From Eustoma russellianum (lineage: Eukaryota; Streptophyta; Magnoliopsida; Gentianales; Gentianaceae), in the NCBI GenBank assembly GCA_036186865.1, contig AP025040.1, forward strand, positions 16,576,858-16,640,857: a DNA stretch of 64,000 nucleotides. Direction: 5' to 3'. This document shows, piece after piece, positions 34,481 through 46,395 of this stretch. How positions within the stretch are numbered: position 1 is the first letter of the stretch; every line of letters starts with the position of its first letter. A model generated the notes under the pieces. The model did no database searches and was not told the origin of the DNA. It saw only the letters and a program-made list of their open reading frames with translations. Both the position numbers and the translations under genes were made by a program.

Positions 34481-36067
34481 ACCATATATTTTTCCATTAT
34501 ACCATTTATAACATAACATCAAAACATATATTTACATAGTCTTAATACAAGAATCTTGAACATATATTATGGATGATCCAACTTAATACAAACATATATA
34601 CTTAGATCTTTAAAAATCCATATAGGATCTAGGAAGAATACTTGCCTTTACCATTTTTTCTTACACTTTAAAGTGAAGATTTCTTCACTTGACTTGGAAG
34701 AAAAATCCTCCTCCTTTGCCAAAGTGACCCACAGTTTTACCCAAAAAATAGAGAGTTAGTGAACAACTTATGGAAATGGATAAATGGAAGAAGATTAGTT
34801 GAACTTAAATGGTATTGTTACCTTGCTACACGTTGGTTTTCAACCCCTTTAAGATCAGCCGTGATGTTACAAAAATGAAGAAGGATGTTATGGTTAGTGT
34901 TTAGGAGATGTGTATGAGATGAATAAAGAAAAACTACACCTTGGTCCTAGCTTGTGAATTTTCGGCCAAGAGAGTAAAAATGAGGTTCAAAGGCTTTGTT
35001 TTCTTGGACAAGAGAGGGGGGGGAGTATTTGTGTAGTGTAAGAATTGTTGAGGGTGTGGGTGTATTAAAATTAATCTTCTTCTTTGCTTCACTTGTACAA
35101 CTCGGCCATGAAGAGGAGAAATTGGAAGTTTTTGTTGTCTTGAAGAAGAACGAGAGTTGAAGAGGAGGGAAATGAGTTGAAATGAAAATGAGAAAGAGAA
35201 AAGAGGGTGATAGACATTTGGAGAGTGAAAAATGAGTGGATTGGGTTGAGAGAAGATGAAGTTGTTGGTGAAATAGATGAAAGAGAAAAGAAAATATAGA
35301 TAAAGTGTAAATGAGTTGAAAGTGTGTAATGAAAATGGGTCCTGCCCCTTGATATTTTCGGTTGGGGGGGAATAGGGAGAGATAACGTGAGGTGAGAGAG
35401 AAGGAAGGAAAGAGAATAAAACTTTGGTAATGGGTGGGAAAAGTTAGGTGTAGGTAATGATAGAAAGTAAGAGTGTGTAAGAAGATGTGTAAAAAAATAG
35501 AAAGAAGACTTGACTTGTTGGGGAGTAGGGGGCGGCCTAGGGTTTTGGAGAGGGGAGAAAAGTTTGTCTTTTGTGACATATAGGATAGAGTGGGAGAAAA
35601 TGTGATAAAAGTGTGTATTGAAATTATCGTATCGGGTATTTTTATTTGGTTTAATTTATATCTATTGACTTAGTTTGCTACCGACTAATTTATTTAAATC
35701 GTATCGTATATCTGAAACGTTCGTTATATAGTCCCGCTAAGTCTCGCTATATCTGTTAACTTATCATTCAGTTATTTTACCGATCGTTTCTAACTCTGAT
35801 ATTTAATATCGATGTTTTTATTAATCCTAAATAAAAATTTAAGTTCCACCAAATTTTATAGACATTGCATTTGCGTTCTATTTTCCATCATTTTATTTCA
35901 TTTTCTACTGACCTGGAAATGCGGGTTGTAACAAAAACCATATCAAAATCATTTCAAATCATTTCCCTTTCCTTAGGTAAGCTAGAACGTATTGCTATAA
36001 ATTGTATGTATCAGAAACATTTCCGATCAATGAAAAGAATTCTTTCATTCATGATTATTTATTTTCA

Positions 36068-36082
36068 TGGTATCAGAGCAGG
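36068..36082 (+). other. Primer binding site of the 31-41 kb copia element
   Basis: TGGTATCAGAGCAGG directly abuts the 5' LTR and matches the initiator tRNA-Met 3' end. Confidence 0.92.
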
Positions 36083-36277
36083 TCCCTGATCCGTGGACTC
36101 AGAAAAAAATCAGAAAACTTTCTTCATCATCGTCCTTTGAAAAAAAAGGAAAAGACTCAGAAAACTCTTCTTCATCATCGTCCTTTGAAAAAAAGGAAAG
36201 ACTCAGAAAACTGACTTTATTCTTCCTCGTCTAAACCTTTTTTCCCGACCCACAGATAGTGATCAAAAGGTAGCATC

Positions 36278-37215
36278 ATGACAGACACAGGCACATCCGG
36301 ACAGAAGAATGACGAGTTGGCCATCCAACTTGTCAATCTGCTGAAAAATAGCTTAAGCACAACAGTCACCACAGAGGATTTATCATTCGGATTTAAGTTC
36401 AATGGGGAGAATTACCTCCTTTGGGCTAATCTTATTAAGAAAGGAATTGGAGGACGTGGGAAAACGCGACATCTCACAGACGTTCCCCCACCATCGCCGG
36501 CAACAAATCCCATCTATGCCCACTGGAAGTGACAAGACCAGTTGGTATTCACATGGCTGGTACAAAATATTGATCCACGCCTAATGAATAATATTTCACA
36601 ATATTCGACTACAAGGACTCTCTGGGAAGGGCTTGCTACCACGTAGTGGGCAGGAGGAGACACCTTCTAGGTGTTTGACCTTCACAGAAAGGCCAACACC
36701 ATCAGACAAAATGGTGGAAGTTTGGAAGACTGCTGGAACCGTCTATAAGGAGTGTGGATGGCCATAGACGGCAGATATCCTAATCCAATGAAGGAACCTA
36801 CGGATATAGCCATCTACAATCAAAAAATTCAAGAACAACGACTCCTTTAGCTACTCACCGCGGTTGATGCCAATTTTGAGAGTGTCAAACGTGACCGCTT
36901 AAAACAAGAGCCATTACCCACGGTGGAGCTGGCATACGGAGCAATCTGGCAGAAAGAGGCCTGGATTGTTATTTTATGGGGCATACCCTCAGACACAGAG
37001 TCATCATCAGGTATTGGGACAGGGCTGAAGGCTCAAGGCTGACTGAACATGACTCAACCAGCACCACCACGCTCACCGCAGTCATCGCGTGGTGGTGACA
37101 AAGAAGACAAGTCAAAACTCAGATGTACTCATTGTGGAATGAAGAAGTACACCAGAGAGACATGTTTTCAGTTGGTAAGATATCCGGAGTGGTGGGGAGC
37201 ACAGGGCTGAAAGCT
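36278..37215 (+). pseudogene. Copia gag of the 31-41 kb element, broken
   Basis: Opens with ATG at 36,278 (MTDTGTSGQKNDELAIQL) and contains the gag motif FNGENYLLWANLIKKGIGGRGK. A TGA at about 36,530 ends the first frame. Later pieces include AGGDTFQVFDLHRKANTI and, near 37,117-37,195, a zinc-knuckle remnant CTHCGMKKYTRETCFQL. Several stops, so no full gag. Confidence 0.85.
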
Positions 37216-37659
37216 ACCAGAGAAGAAGCTATCAGCCATCGGGAAATGAGCCACCGCCATCAGTAGTGGAGGAGCTCTTAGAGACATCCCAGAAGGAGCC
37301 AGAGCTAACAACTCCATGGCAGCAGAGGCAGAGTTCCTAGGTAAGTCACAGGGGATCACTAGAAAAGAGAGGCCGCATAAGGAAAGAGAAGTCTCTGGAG
37401 AGCCTGACGCATTTAAGGGGATCGAAGTCTCCAGAAATGAGAGAGGCAAAGTATCTGGAGAGGGGGAGGAAATAGAACCTTTTTTAATTTGCCCTACCTA
37501 GTCTGTTCTTCCCAAAATAACCTCCCTCCTTCCAGATCTTTCCCTAGTGGTTAGCCTCCCTTGCCCAGCGGTCAGCCCCCTTGCCCACCCTTTGCAAAAA
37601 TTCCATTTCTACCCCTACAACCGTCTCCATTACACACAAAAAAACCGTACCTACACAAG

Positions 37660-39090
37660 CTCAACATGGAATGCCCAAAATATTCTGGCTGGATTTTAGA
37701 TTACAGGGCTACTGACACAATGTCTTATGATCTCTCTGACTTCTCTAACCTTACTCACCCACATAAAACCCGCATTGAAACCGCCAGTGGTGACCAAGTC
37801 TCCGTTAAAGGCATTGGCTCTATTTCTCCTCTCCAATCTAACTATAAATAATTGCCTCTATGTTTTCTCTCTCTCGTCTAAATTATTGTCTGTTAGTCAT
37901 CTCACTTCTGCATTAGATTGTGTCGTTTGAATCTACCCTCATTTTTGCTTATTGGAAGACATTCACTTGAAGGTGATCTTTAGGTGTGGCACTGAGCGTG
38001 ATGGTCTTACTACTTGGACGAGGTTTCTCAAACGGGTTAGTCCATGCTTGCTCGCCGTACGGTCCAATGGAAACTTTGGTTATGGCACCGTCGATTAGGC
38101 CATCCATCGTTTGGGTACCTTAAGACTCTTTTCCCGACTTTATTTACTACGTCTAAACCTGATTTGATTTGTGAGACGTGTATCCGTTCTAAACAGCATA
38201 AAAGTACATATCGTCCTACAAATACACGTGTTGATCAAGTTTTTTCTTTAATACACTCTGATGTTTGGGGTCCATCTCCAGTTCCCACTCCCCAAGTTTT
38301 TCGATATTTTATCACTTTCATTGATGACCAGTTACGCATGATTTGGATTTATTTCCTTAAACACAAATTCGATGTTAGTACTCGTATCTACGAATTTATT
38401 GCTATGATTCAAACATAGTTTCGGACTACTATCCATGTAGTACGCTCGGATAATAGAGGTGAATACACAGCGGCCAGTCTTCAGCAATTCTTTAAAACTC
38501 ATGGTATTCTCCATCAAACCTCTTGTCCCAACACCCCCAACAAAACGGGGTTGCAGAATGGAAGAATCGAGTTATTCTAGAAATAACTCGAGCCATAATC
38601 CTTGAATCTGGCGTTGCGGCTTCTTTCTGGCCAGAAGCGGTTGCTACGTCAGCATACCTTCTAAATCGCTTGCCTATTAAAATTCTGGACAAACACACAC
38701 CTCTTCATATCCTCTACACTCAGGTATCTGTACCCTCATTATTTACACTTCCTCCTAAAGTGTTTGGTTGTACTGTCTTTGTCCTTGTTCCTAAAACTGA
38801 ACGCACCAAGTTGGATTCCTGTGCTCACAAATGTGTCTTTTTTGTGTATGGCACTAACCAAAAAGGGTATCGCTGTTACAATCCCTCTAGTCGCCGTCTC
38901 TATGTCACTATGGATTGTTTTCTTGTCGAATCTGAGTATTTCTACTCTTCTGTATCTTCCCAACCTTTATTCCAGGGGGAGACTGAACCAGGTGTGGTGC
39001 TCGACTGGCTGACTAACCAAAGGACGCCAGAGACTGTACAACAAGAACAAGCAGGTGGCGCCACCGAGCAGACCTTGACTCAGGTAGAAT
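37660..39090 (+). pseudogene. Copia protease and integrase of the 31-41 kb element
   Basis: The protease region has WILDYRATDTMSYDL at about 37,690, where the catalytic D-S/T-G triplet has become D-Y-R. Integrase starts near 38,044 with the HHCC zinc-binding part (HRRLGHPSFGYL, CETCIRSKQHKS), then HSDVWGPSP and FITFIDDQ with catalytic aspartates. A TAG at about 38,417 and a shift near 38,530 interrupt it; reading continues in another frame with NGVAEWKNRVI and AYLLNRLPIK to about 39,090. Both the altered protease and the breaks mean this copy is not autonomous. Confidence 0.87.
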
Positions 39091-39191
39091 AGCCAGCAGC
39101 GCCAGATCCCGTCCTAGACTCCCTGACGGTAAATGTTCCCAAGGTAAGTCAAGAACCTGTTAGGCCCTTGTTAATTTAAAAAAACATTGGT

Positions 39192-40442
39192 ATGACATCT
39201 GAAATACAGATCCGAGTTCTACCACCCAGAGGTAACATGAGAGTACCACTTAGGAGATACTCACTAGAGACCAAAACCCAGAATGTACGACATCTGATTA
39301 CTGTTTCTCGAGAAGAGGAAGGACATGGACTAAGTGTTGTGGCCAGTGAGGTTGAGTTACCCCGAACTGTGAAAAAAGCTTGTCAAATTCAGGAATGGAG
39401 GACTGTAATGAACAAAGAAATGAGAGCACTAAAAAAGAGCGAGACGTGGGAGAAGTGTGTACGGCCAGAAGGGAAGAAACCCGTAGGATGCTGGTGGGTA
39501 TTCACGATCAAACGAAGATCAGATGGAACAATAGAAAGATACAAGGCCCGACTAGTTGCAAAAAGCTACACTCAGACATATGAGATCGATTATACCGAAA
39601 CCTTCTCACCAGTGGCTAAGATTGATACTATGAGGGTACTTTTTTCAGTGGCAGTGAACAAAGGTTGGGCCCTACTTCAGTATGATGTAAAGAATACATT
39701 TCTTCATGGCGAGTTAAAGGAAGAAGTGTATATGGAAGCACCGCCTGGATTTACTAAGGAATTCAACAAAAATGAAGTGTGTCGCTTAAGAAAATCTCTA
39801 TATGGCCTGAAACAGTCTTCGAGGGCTTGGTTTGGAAGATTTACAAACGTTATGAAACAGATTTGTTATCGACAAAGCAATGCTGATCACACACTGTTCG
39901 TGAAGGAAAAAGGAAATCTAGAAACCTGTTTAATCATTTATGTAGACGACATGATCATCACAGGGAGTGATCAAGATGAAATAAAAGAACTTCAGAAGCA
40001 ATTGTTTACAGCATTTGAAATGAAAGACCTAGGAGATTTGAAATATTTCTGGGAAATAGAAGTTAACCGCACAGGGGAAGGGATTTTCATACCTCAGCAA
40101 AAGTACAAACTGGATCTACTAGCCGAATTAGGGATGTTGGAGTGCAAGCCATGCGAAGTTCCAGTAGCAGTCAATCAGAAACTAGTGTTCTCAACAGAAG
40201 CGCCACTAGTGGACAAGGAACAATATCAGAGATTAGTTGGAAAGTTGATTTATTTGTCCCATACTCGGCTAGATATAGCCTACGTCGTTGGAGTAGTAAG
40301 CCAGTTTATGCACAAACTACAAAAGGAACACTTGAAAGCTGTAATGCAAATAGTGAAGTATCTTAAAGGAACTCCCAGGCGAGAAATATGGTTCAGAAAA
40401 CATGGTCACTTGGATATTGAAGTTTATACCGATGCAGACTAG
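39192..40442 (+). pseudogene. Copia reverse transcriptase of the 31-41 kb element (416-aa open frame)
   Basis: Long intact frame covering copia reverse transcriptase and the start of RNase H. Visible in order: KACQIQEWRTVMNKEMRALK, WWVFTIKRRSDGTIERYKAR, YTETFSPVAKIDTMR, LLQYDVKNTFLHG, RKSLYGLKQSSRAWFGRF, the catalytic YVDDMIITG near residues 254-262, EMKDLGDLKYFWEIEV, and RLDIAYVVGVVSQFMHK. It stops at TAG right after VYTDAD, the first RNase H aspartate block. It is only part of the polyprotein, so listed as a pseudogene despite the open frame. Confidence 0.9.
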
Positions 40443-40900
40443 GGGAAAACCCTAATGATCGAAGATCTACGTTAGGATACTTTTCCTTGGTTGGAGGAAA
40501 CCTAATCACATGGAGAAACAAAAAACAGAAGGTGGTTGCATTATCCAATACAGAAGCGGAGTTCAGGGGAATAGCTAAAGGTGTTATGGAGGTTCTATGG
40601 CTAAAAAAGGTACTGAAGGACTTGGGGTACTCAGTGAGACAACCAGCAAAGTTGAAGTGTGATAACAAGACGGCATTAAGTATTTCAGAAAATCATGTGC
40701 AGTATGATAGGACTAAGAACGTTGAGGTGGATAGACATTTTATCAAAGAAAAAATTGAAGGAGGCATAGTCGAGATTCCTTTTGTACGGTCAGAAGATCA
40801 GTTAGCATATATACTCACAAAGGCGGTCACTGGAAAGGTCTTTAGCTCAACGTTGTGCAAGTTGAACATTGGAAGCTTCAATGATCAACTTGAGGGGGAG
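40443..40900 (+). pseudogene. Copia RNase H C-terminal part
   Basis: Continues from the stop at 40,442. The frame 40,487-40,906 contains NLITWRNKKQKVVALSNTEAE, LKCDNKTALSISEN and VDRHFIKEKIEGG, the standard copia RNase H end. It runs into the 3' LTR start at 40,901. Confidence 0.88.
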
Positions 40901-41118
40901 TGTTAGGATGCAGGTGTATCAAAACAGAATATTTGATTAGAATTTGATTGTGGATAGGATCATGATAAGATATGGTAATATTTTAAAACCATATCAAAAT
41001 CATTTCAAATCATTTCTCGTTCCTTAGATAAGTTAGAACATATTGCTATAAATTGTATGTATCAGAAACATTTCCAATCAATGAAAAGAATTCTTTCATT
41101 CAAGATTATTTACTTTCA
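40901..41118 (+). repeat. 3' LTR of the 31-41 kb copia element
   Basis: 218 bp, starting TGTTAGGATGCAGG after a purine tract and ending TTTACTTTCA. It pairs with the split left LTR. Confidence 0.92.
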
Positions 41119-42513
41119 CTCAAATGGTCAGCAGCTGTCCCATCGGAGCAAGTAGATGGCACCATCGAGCAAGCCACTCCAAAAGAACAAAGGGCTGACG
41201 AGATACTACCCGCGAATCACTCTCCTTTAGTGGATGTTCACCAAGAGGTAAGTGAAACACACACCGATAATGATTCTTTTGTTCTACATACTATGGATAA
41301 TACTATGGATGATACTGATAAGTTAGCTTAGCACAGGTGTGTGTGCTTCCTCCACGACAAAACATGGGTATATCACCAGAAAGATACTCACCAGAACAAG
41401 TATCTTGGTCCTCCAGATATCTAATCAATATAGTCAGGGGGAGGATTGCTGAGTGTACAAAGGTGTTGTACACGTCCTTGTGTTCAGAATCTATCCCACA
41501 ATCAGTCTAGGCGGCAAAGGAAGAAAAACCGAATGGAGAGAAGCTATGAAAGTAGATATGGAAGTTTTAGAAAAGATTGAGAAGTGGGAGAGGTGTATTT
41601 TGCCCAAAGAAAGAAACCTGTGGGATTTCGGTGGGCCTTTACTATCAAGTACAAAGCTGATGGGACCATTGAACGACATAAAACCAGACTAGTAACAACA
41701 TGATACGCACAGACATATGTACGATTATTGTTTTCAGTGGAAGCTAACCATGATTAGCCACTTCATCAGTCTGATGTGAAGAATGTGTTTCTACATATAG
41801 AACTGAGAGAAGAAGTACATATGGAACCTCCACCAATTTGCTCCGATGAATTTTAGACCAATAAAATATGTAGACTCAAGAAGACACTTTACATTCTGAA
41901 GCCGTTGCCTCGTGCATAATTTGGGAGGTCACTTTGTAATGAAGAAGAAAAGGTATAGACAAAGTAAAGTGGACCATAACCTGTTCTTCAAAAGGAGGAA
42001 AAACTTAATCACGTGCTTGATTATATATGTGGACTACATGATTATCACCAAAAACGCCCAAGACGAAATTAGCAAATTTCGAAGAAATTTGTATACCACA
42101 TTTGAGAAGAAAGACTTAAGGGGGTTGAAATATTTCCCCACGATTGAAGTTCTTCATTCAGCCAAATGAATCTTCATATATTGGTGAAAATATGTCCTAG
42201 ACTTATTGGTTGAAGTGGGGACGATTGATTGCAAATCCAGGGATACACCGATGTGTCTGAATCATAAACTACAAAAAAAAAGAAAGACCGCCCAAGGCAA
42301 ATCGAGAATAGTATCAGAGGCTTGTTGGAAAATTAATCTACCTCTCTCACACCAGACCCAGTATAGCATACGTTGTGGGAACCGTGAGCCAGTTTATACA
42401 CCAAACTCAAGAAGAACACATGGATGTAACAATGAAGATTGTGCGGTATTTGAAATGAACACCTGGAAGGAGCATATTATTCAAGAGGCACGGGAACTTA
42501 GACATAGAGGTAT
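41119..42513 (+). pseudogene. Older copia element, fragment 2 (integrase end to reverse transcriptase)
   Basis: Continuation of the fragment at 31,166-31,328. It starts in the integrase-reverse transcriptase linker (SAAVPSEQVDGTIEQ) and passes into reverse transcriptase remnants: FTIKYKADGTIERHKTRLV near 41,640-41,700 and YVDYMIIT near 42,028-42,050, where the second catalytic Asp of YVDD is changed to Tyr. It then runs to LDIE(V), where the outer gypsy element cuts it at 42,514. Many stops and shifts. Confidence 0.85.
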
Positions 42514-45175
42514 TGTTGTAACCCCCGTTTTGGAAAAAAAAAGTGAAAAATAACACATGACATTTATGTGTGCAACGGTAGGAAGTAAAAAAAAATCTCT
42601 AAACTAAATCTTATTAATTTTCCACTATCCCACTATCTTCAATACCCCCCAACCATCACACCCATTAACTCCATTATCTCCCTTAATTTTTCCTATTTAA
42701 AACACCTCATAAACCTCCCTCCCTAGAAGAAAAGCCATCGGCCAGAATACCCAGGAGGAAAAAAAAGGTAGCCTCTTTTCTTTTGTTTGCTCCAGCCACG
42801 CTTGTCACCAGCAAGGTGACCATATAAATTCTTTGTGCTTTTGCCTCTTTTCCTAATTCAACCAGCGAATGGTGCCTTAAAAAAAGAAAAAGTGTGTGCA
42901 GCCATCTTTATTTTGTTCTTCGGCCACGTTGTCACCAAGGTACACAACATCAATTGCTTTCTTTCTTACATAATTTGAGCCAACAGCAGACAAGGGATAA
43001 AAAAATGACAAAAAAAAGAGGATACCGTGAGAGGCAGAGAAAGAACGGCAGGGGAGAAAGGAAAAGAAAAAAAAGGGAAGTAGGCACACCGTGTCGTATC
43101 CAACATTCGTACTCAGTAAATCCTTTATTCAAGAGATAGGTTACCCTCCCCTCTGTCGGATTGCTTTGGATTCCCTCGCATCCTATGTTGGGATATTTTG
43201 ATTATCACTGTATATTTATTTTTGATATGTTTACTGCGGATTCTTTATGTTTTGGTATGCAAAATTGCGAGTTTGGCCTTAGATATAGATCACATAGCAT
43301 GGAAATAGGTTGGGATGGGTTTGGTTCGTTGAAAAACGCGCCCAGAGATGCCACGTGTAACACACGCGCGGCTGCCCACGCGCGCCACTGCGCGGCGCGT
43401 ACTGTTCATGCACCGACGTGACACTAGCAAAATGTCGGGGGCGTTAAACGGAGTCCAATGAAATTGGTTTGGGATTGATCGGAGTTAAAACAAAAAAGTT
43501 ATGAATTTTTGAAGAAAAAAAAATTAGAATTTAAGGAATTAAAGGGGAAAAAAGGGGACCAGGCCTGGCGGCTGAAGGTCAGGCTGCCAGCCCTAGCTGG
43601 CCAGCGGGCCAACTTCCTCAGCCGGCCCAACGCATTTCTAGCATATTTATGTAAAAAAAGGAAGAAGAAAAGGCCGGCAGACCAGACAGTAAGCGGGCCA
43701 GCAAACCAAAATCTGTAGCGGCCCATATCGCGATTCAAATTTTAAAAAAATGGCAGAGGCCAGCTGCCTGGTGGGTGATGCTGTAAGAAAAAGGAAAAGG
43801 GCCAGTTTTCTTTAAAAGGCCAGAATAAGGGCCAGAATGTTAGTTTAATAAAATTGTTAAGTTAACCATTGAATTATTAACAAACAATTTCAATAATTGA
43901 GATAAAATAAAGTATAATAAATAATAATAATAATAACAGTAACTACATTTTGAACGGAAAACCTGGGTGCGAATTAAAAATAAATTAAAATGATAAATTT
44001 AAGAATTAAGGTATATATATGTATATAAATATTGAATTAATTAAATTAATAATGTCTCGTAAACAAGAAAAATTAGAAAACCACTAAGAAATTAAAATGA
44101 GGGAAATATAAAAAATAGTAGGGAAAGATAAAAATATTTAAATAAAAGATTCAAGTGTGTGAAAGCCTAGGAAAAATAAAATAAAGTGTAGAAACCTAAA
44201 ATAAAGTCTAGAAAGATAAAATAACGGTAGAAGATAAAATACAGTAATGAACCCCACGCAACATAGGGTAACTACGCAATATAGGTAATACGCAACATAG
44301 AACGGAGCATGCAACATAGGACAAACGGAAGTGTGGAAGTGTGACGCATTCATGGCACGAGCATTGCATTTGGCCTATGAGCCGTGTGGTCCTACGGGAC
44401 GTGTGGCCTGACGAGACGTGTGATGGGTGTTGGTAATAATGGTTACCTTCACCTAATAGGACCCAGGACATACATAGCATATCATGGAAAAAAAAAGAGC
44501 ATAACGTGTGATATTAAATGACTGCGTGTGACACGGAGATAGAAGTGCATGCATCATGAAGTTGCGCATTGCATTTGTTATTTAGATTATTGTTTTCTTG
44601 TGATTACGTTGTTTCAGTGCTACGTTTTGGGATACGGATCGGGTCGGGTATGTGCTATTTATGCATTTATGCTCTATTTGCTTTATCTATCTTCTGTTTA
44701 TGCTTTACATGCTTTATGTGTTTACCCGACTCAGTATGTGACAGTCCCTTTTCGGGAGAGACGGGTAACCTACGAGTGACTCCCATCACTCACCCCCCAC
44801 CTCCCCTCCACAGGTGAGCAGGATTAAGAGTGTATAGGTTTATCGAGGCTGAGAAGAGTGAGCTGGGCTCGAGAAGGGATCTTGTTGACCGGGAGTTTGT
44901 TCTTGGGATAGTCAGATAGACCTCCACCTAGGTTTATTGTTTGATTTTAGTATTTCATATTTGACTTAGCAGGTTTCGTGAACCCTTGTACTTGATTTTA
45001 TTCGGATGGATTTAATTTAATCAAGATGTTTATTTCTTTAATTATCGTTTCCGAAAAAAAATTTCTACGTCAGATCTGACGTGCAAAGAAGTTTGAACGA
45101 CGCTTTGTAGACCTCGTAGTAGGCTACGACGGGTGCACTGTTCCCAATGCTAAGGCTCGGGAGCGGGACGCTTCA
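42514..45175 (+). repeat. 5' LTR of the outer gypsy element
   Basis: 2,662 bp, starting TGTTGTAACCCCCG and ending GGGACGCTTCA. It contains a GC-rich stretch (43,340-43,430) and a region of CCAGGC/GGCC-rich repeats (43,555-43,720). Short frames inside recur in the 3' LTR because the two are copies; they are not genes. Confidence 0.92.
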
Positions 45176-45177
45176 GG

Positions 45178-45194
45178 TGGTATCAGATCCGAGG
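45178..45194 (+). other. Primer binding site of the outer gypsy element
   Basis: TGGTATCAGATCCGAGG, two bases after the 5' LTR, matching initiator tRNA-Met over its first part. Confidence 0.85.
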
Positions 45195-45229
45195 CTCCAC
45201 ATCCGCCTCGGAAATGCAGGATTAACTAG

Positions 45230-46210
45230 ATCACTTAGACATAAGCTACAATATTCTCCTAAAATGACGATTTTGCCCTTAAGTAACAAAATAGGGTTAA
45301 GTGATGATCTTAGACTTAAGTTATGATCGGGTTAAGGGGTACTAGGGTGAGCGATAGTTTCCTTACGTAATTACTATTCTGCCCCTAACTTTTAGGGTTT
45401 ATTAAACGACAGAATTTCTGATAATTACCCCTGAACCTTTATATGCAACCCCCTTAGGTTGTTAGAAATTCACAAATACCCCCTAAGTGATCCTATATTT
45501 AAATAAATCTATTTTCAGCTGTTCTAAAGTCCAAGAAAAAAATCAGCAAGACGTGAATAAGCTGGTAATAGAAGAAATAGTGGTGTGAACCACCAGAATT
45601 AGGGGATCATCCCCAAACACTTGAAGATGCCATAGTCATCATGCCCAACACCTTAGCACAGTAACACCAGCTGTTGAACTAGCAGGCATCGCCTCCACCG
45701 CTGCACTCGGACCAAAGATTCTTCGACAAGAAGATGCGGAGGAGTGGTGGCATAGCACAACTGACATTGCCGATCACTTGGATCTTATTTCGGAATGAGT
45801 CCAAGAGGTATTACACGCCGAGAGTATGATCTTCAAAGATTGATTCAAGATCCACTGCGGAAATGTATATTTAGGCCATGATATTAGAAATTAAGTTACG
45901 ATTTTACCCTTAAGTCACAATCTTAGACATAAGTAATGATTTGAACATAAGCGAAGATCGTGATCATAGGCACGACTCTCAGTTATAAGCGGTGATCTTG
46001 AACATAAGTCACATTCATAAACATAAATAACGATTCCGATTAAGAGTTGACATTGGACATAAGTACGGAAGGTAGTCATAAGCGTTGATCATACACTAAG
46101 CACGATTTTAGAAATAAGACATGATATTAGACTTAAGAAACGATGATACTAAGAACAATCCTAAAAATAAGTTATGACCTTAGACTTAAGGAGACGATTG
46201 GTTACAAAAC
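45230..46210 (+). repeat. Degenerate ~20-bp GATCTTAGACATAAG-type repeats
   Basis: Variants of GATCTTAGACATAAGTAACG recur many times between 45,230-45,340 and 45,870-46,210, with further copies near 51,620-51,740 on the other side of the nested element. They lie in the untranslated interior of the outer gypsy element. Confidence 0.6.
45700..45860 (+). pseudogene. Gypsy gag remnant (weak)
   Basis: Short coding-like stretch containing KILRQEDAEEWWHSTTDI, reminiscent of the AExWW block in gypsy gag, followed by a stop. It is too short and eroded for certainty. Confidence 0.4.
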
Positions 46211-46395
46211 TTGTATACCTAGGGTATCCCATATAATTCTATCTTATCTAAGTTGATCAGTATTCTTTAAGCTGTAATCTTAGTAACCCTAGTTGAATAC
46301 TAGATAATTAATTAAAAATGACCTAGAATGTTAACTTGAACACCCTACTGTAGACGCTAGTGACATATCAATAGGTCAGGCAGTAGCTCAGACAG

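Larger units (their letters stand above)
31417..35933 (-). mobile_element. 4.5-kb solo LTR (probable gypsy type), minus strand
   Basis: On the minus strand it starts TGTTACAACCCGCATTTCC and ends GGGCGGGGCACTACA, the termini typical of the chromovirus LTRs seen elsewhere in this window. It is bounded by AAAAT/AAAAC, a probable TSD with one change. No gag or pol is present. It contains a degenerate tandem array (about 33.3-34.5 kb), a SINE (33,137-33,282) and a pyrimidine-rich stretch (34,950-35,580) that makes a spurious 210-aa frame. It is very long for an LTR; an alternative is a large non-autonomous element with unrecognised interior. Confidence 0.72.
31329..36067 (+). repeat. Split 5' LTR of the 31-41 kb copia element
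   Basis: 88 bp at 31,329-31,416 and 134 bp at 35,934-36,067. Joined, they match the 218-bp right LTR apart from a short duplication at the insertion point (AAAAT before, AAAAC after the solo LTR). Confidence 0.9.
31329..41118 (+). mobile_element. Ty1/copia retrotransposon, relatively young, with split left LTR
   Basis: Plus-strand copia. The left LTR is 31,329-31,416 plus 35,934-36,067, split by a 4.5-kb solo LTR; the right LTR is 40,901-41,118 (218 bp). Both start TGTTAGGAT. The primer binding site follows at 36,068 and a purine tract (TTGAGGGGGAG) precedes 40,901. Flanks CTCAT and CTCAA are probably the TSD with one change. The internal region (36,068-40,900) carries gag and pol with a small number of stops and shifts. 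It inserted into the older copia element seen at 31,166-31,328 and 41,119 onward. Confidence 0.93.

Noticed and set aside
34947..35579. 210-aa minus-strand open frame
   Set aside because: Ser/Phe/Leu-rich translation of a pyrimidine-rich strand inside the 4.5-kb LTR; no domain or start context.
42877..43421. Frames of 60-86 aa repeated at 53.8-54.3 kb
   Set aside because: They lie in the two LTR copies of the outer gypsy element and are duplicated only because the LTRs are.
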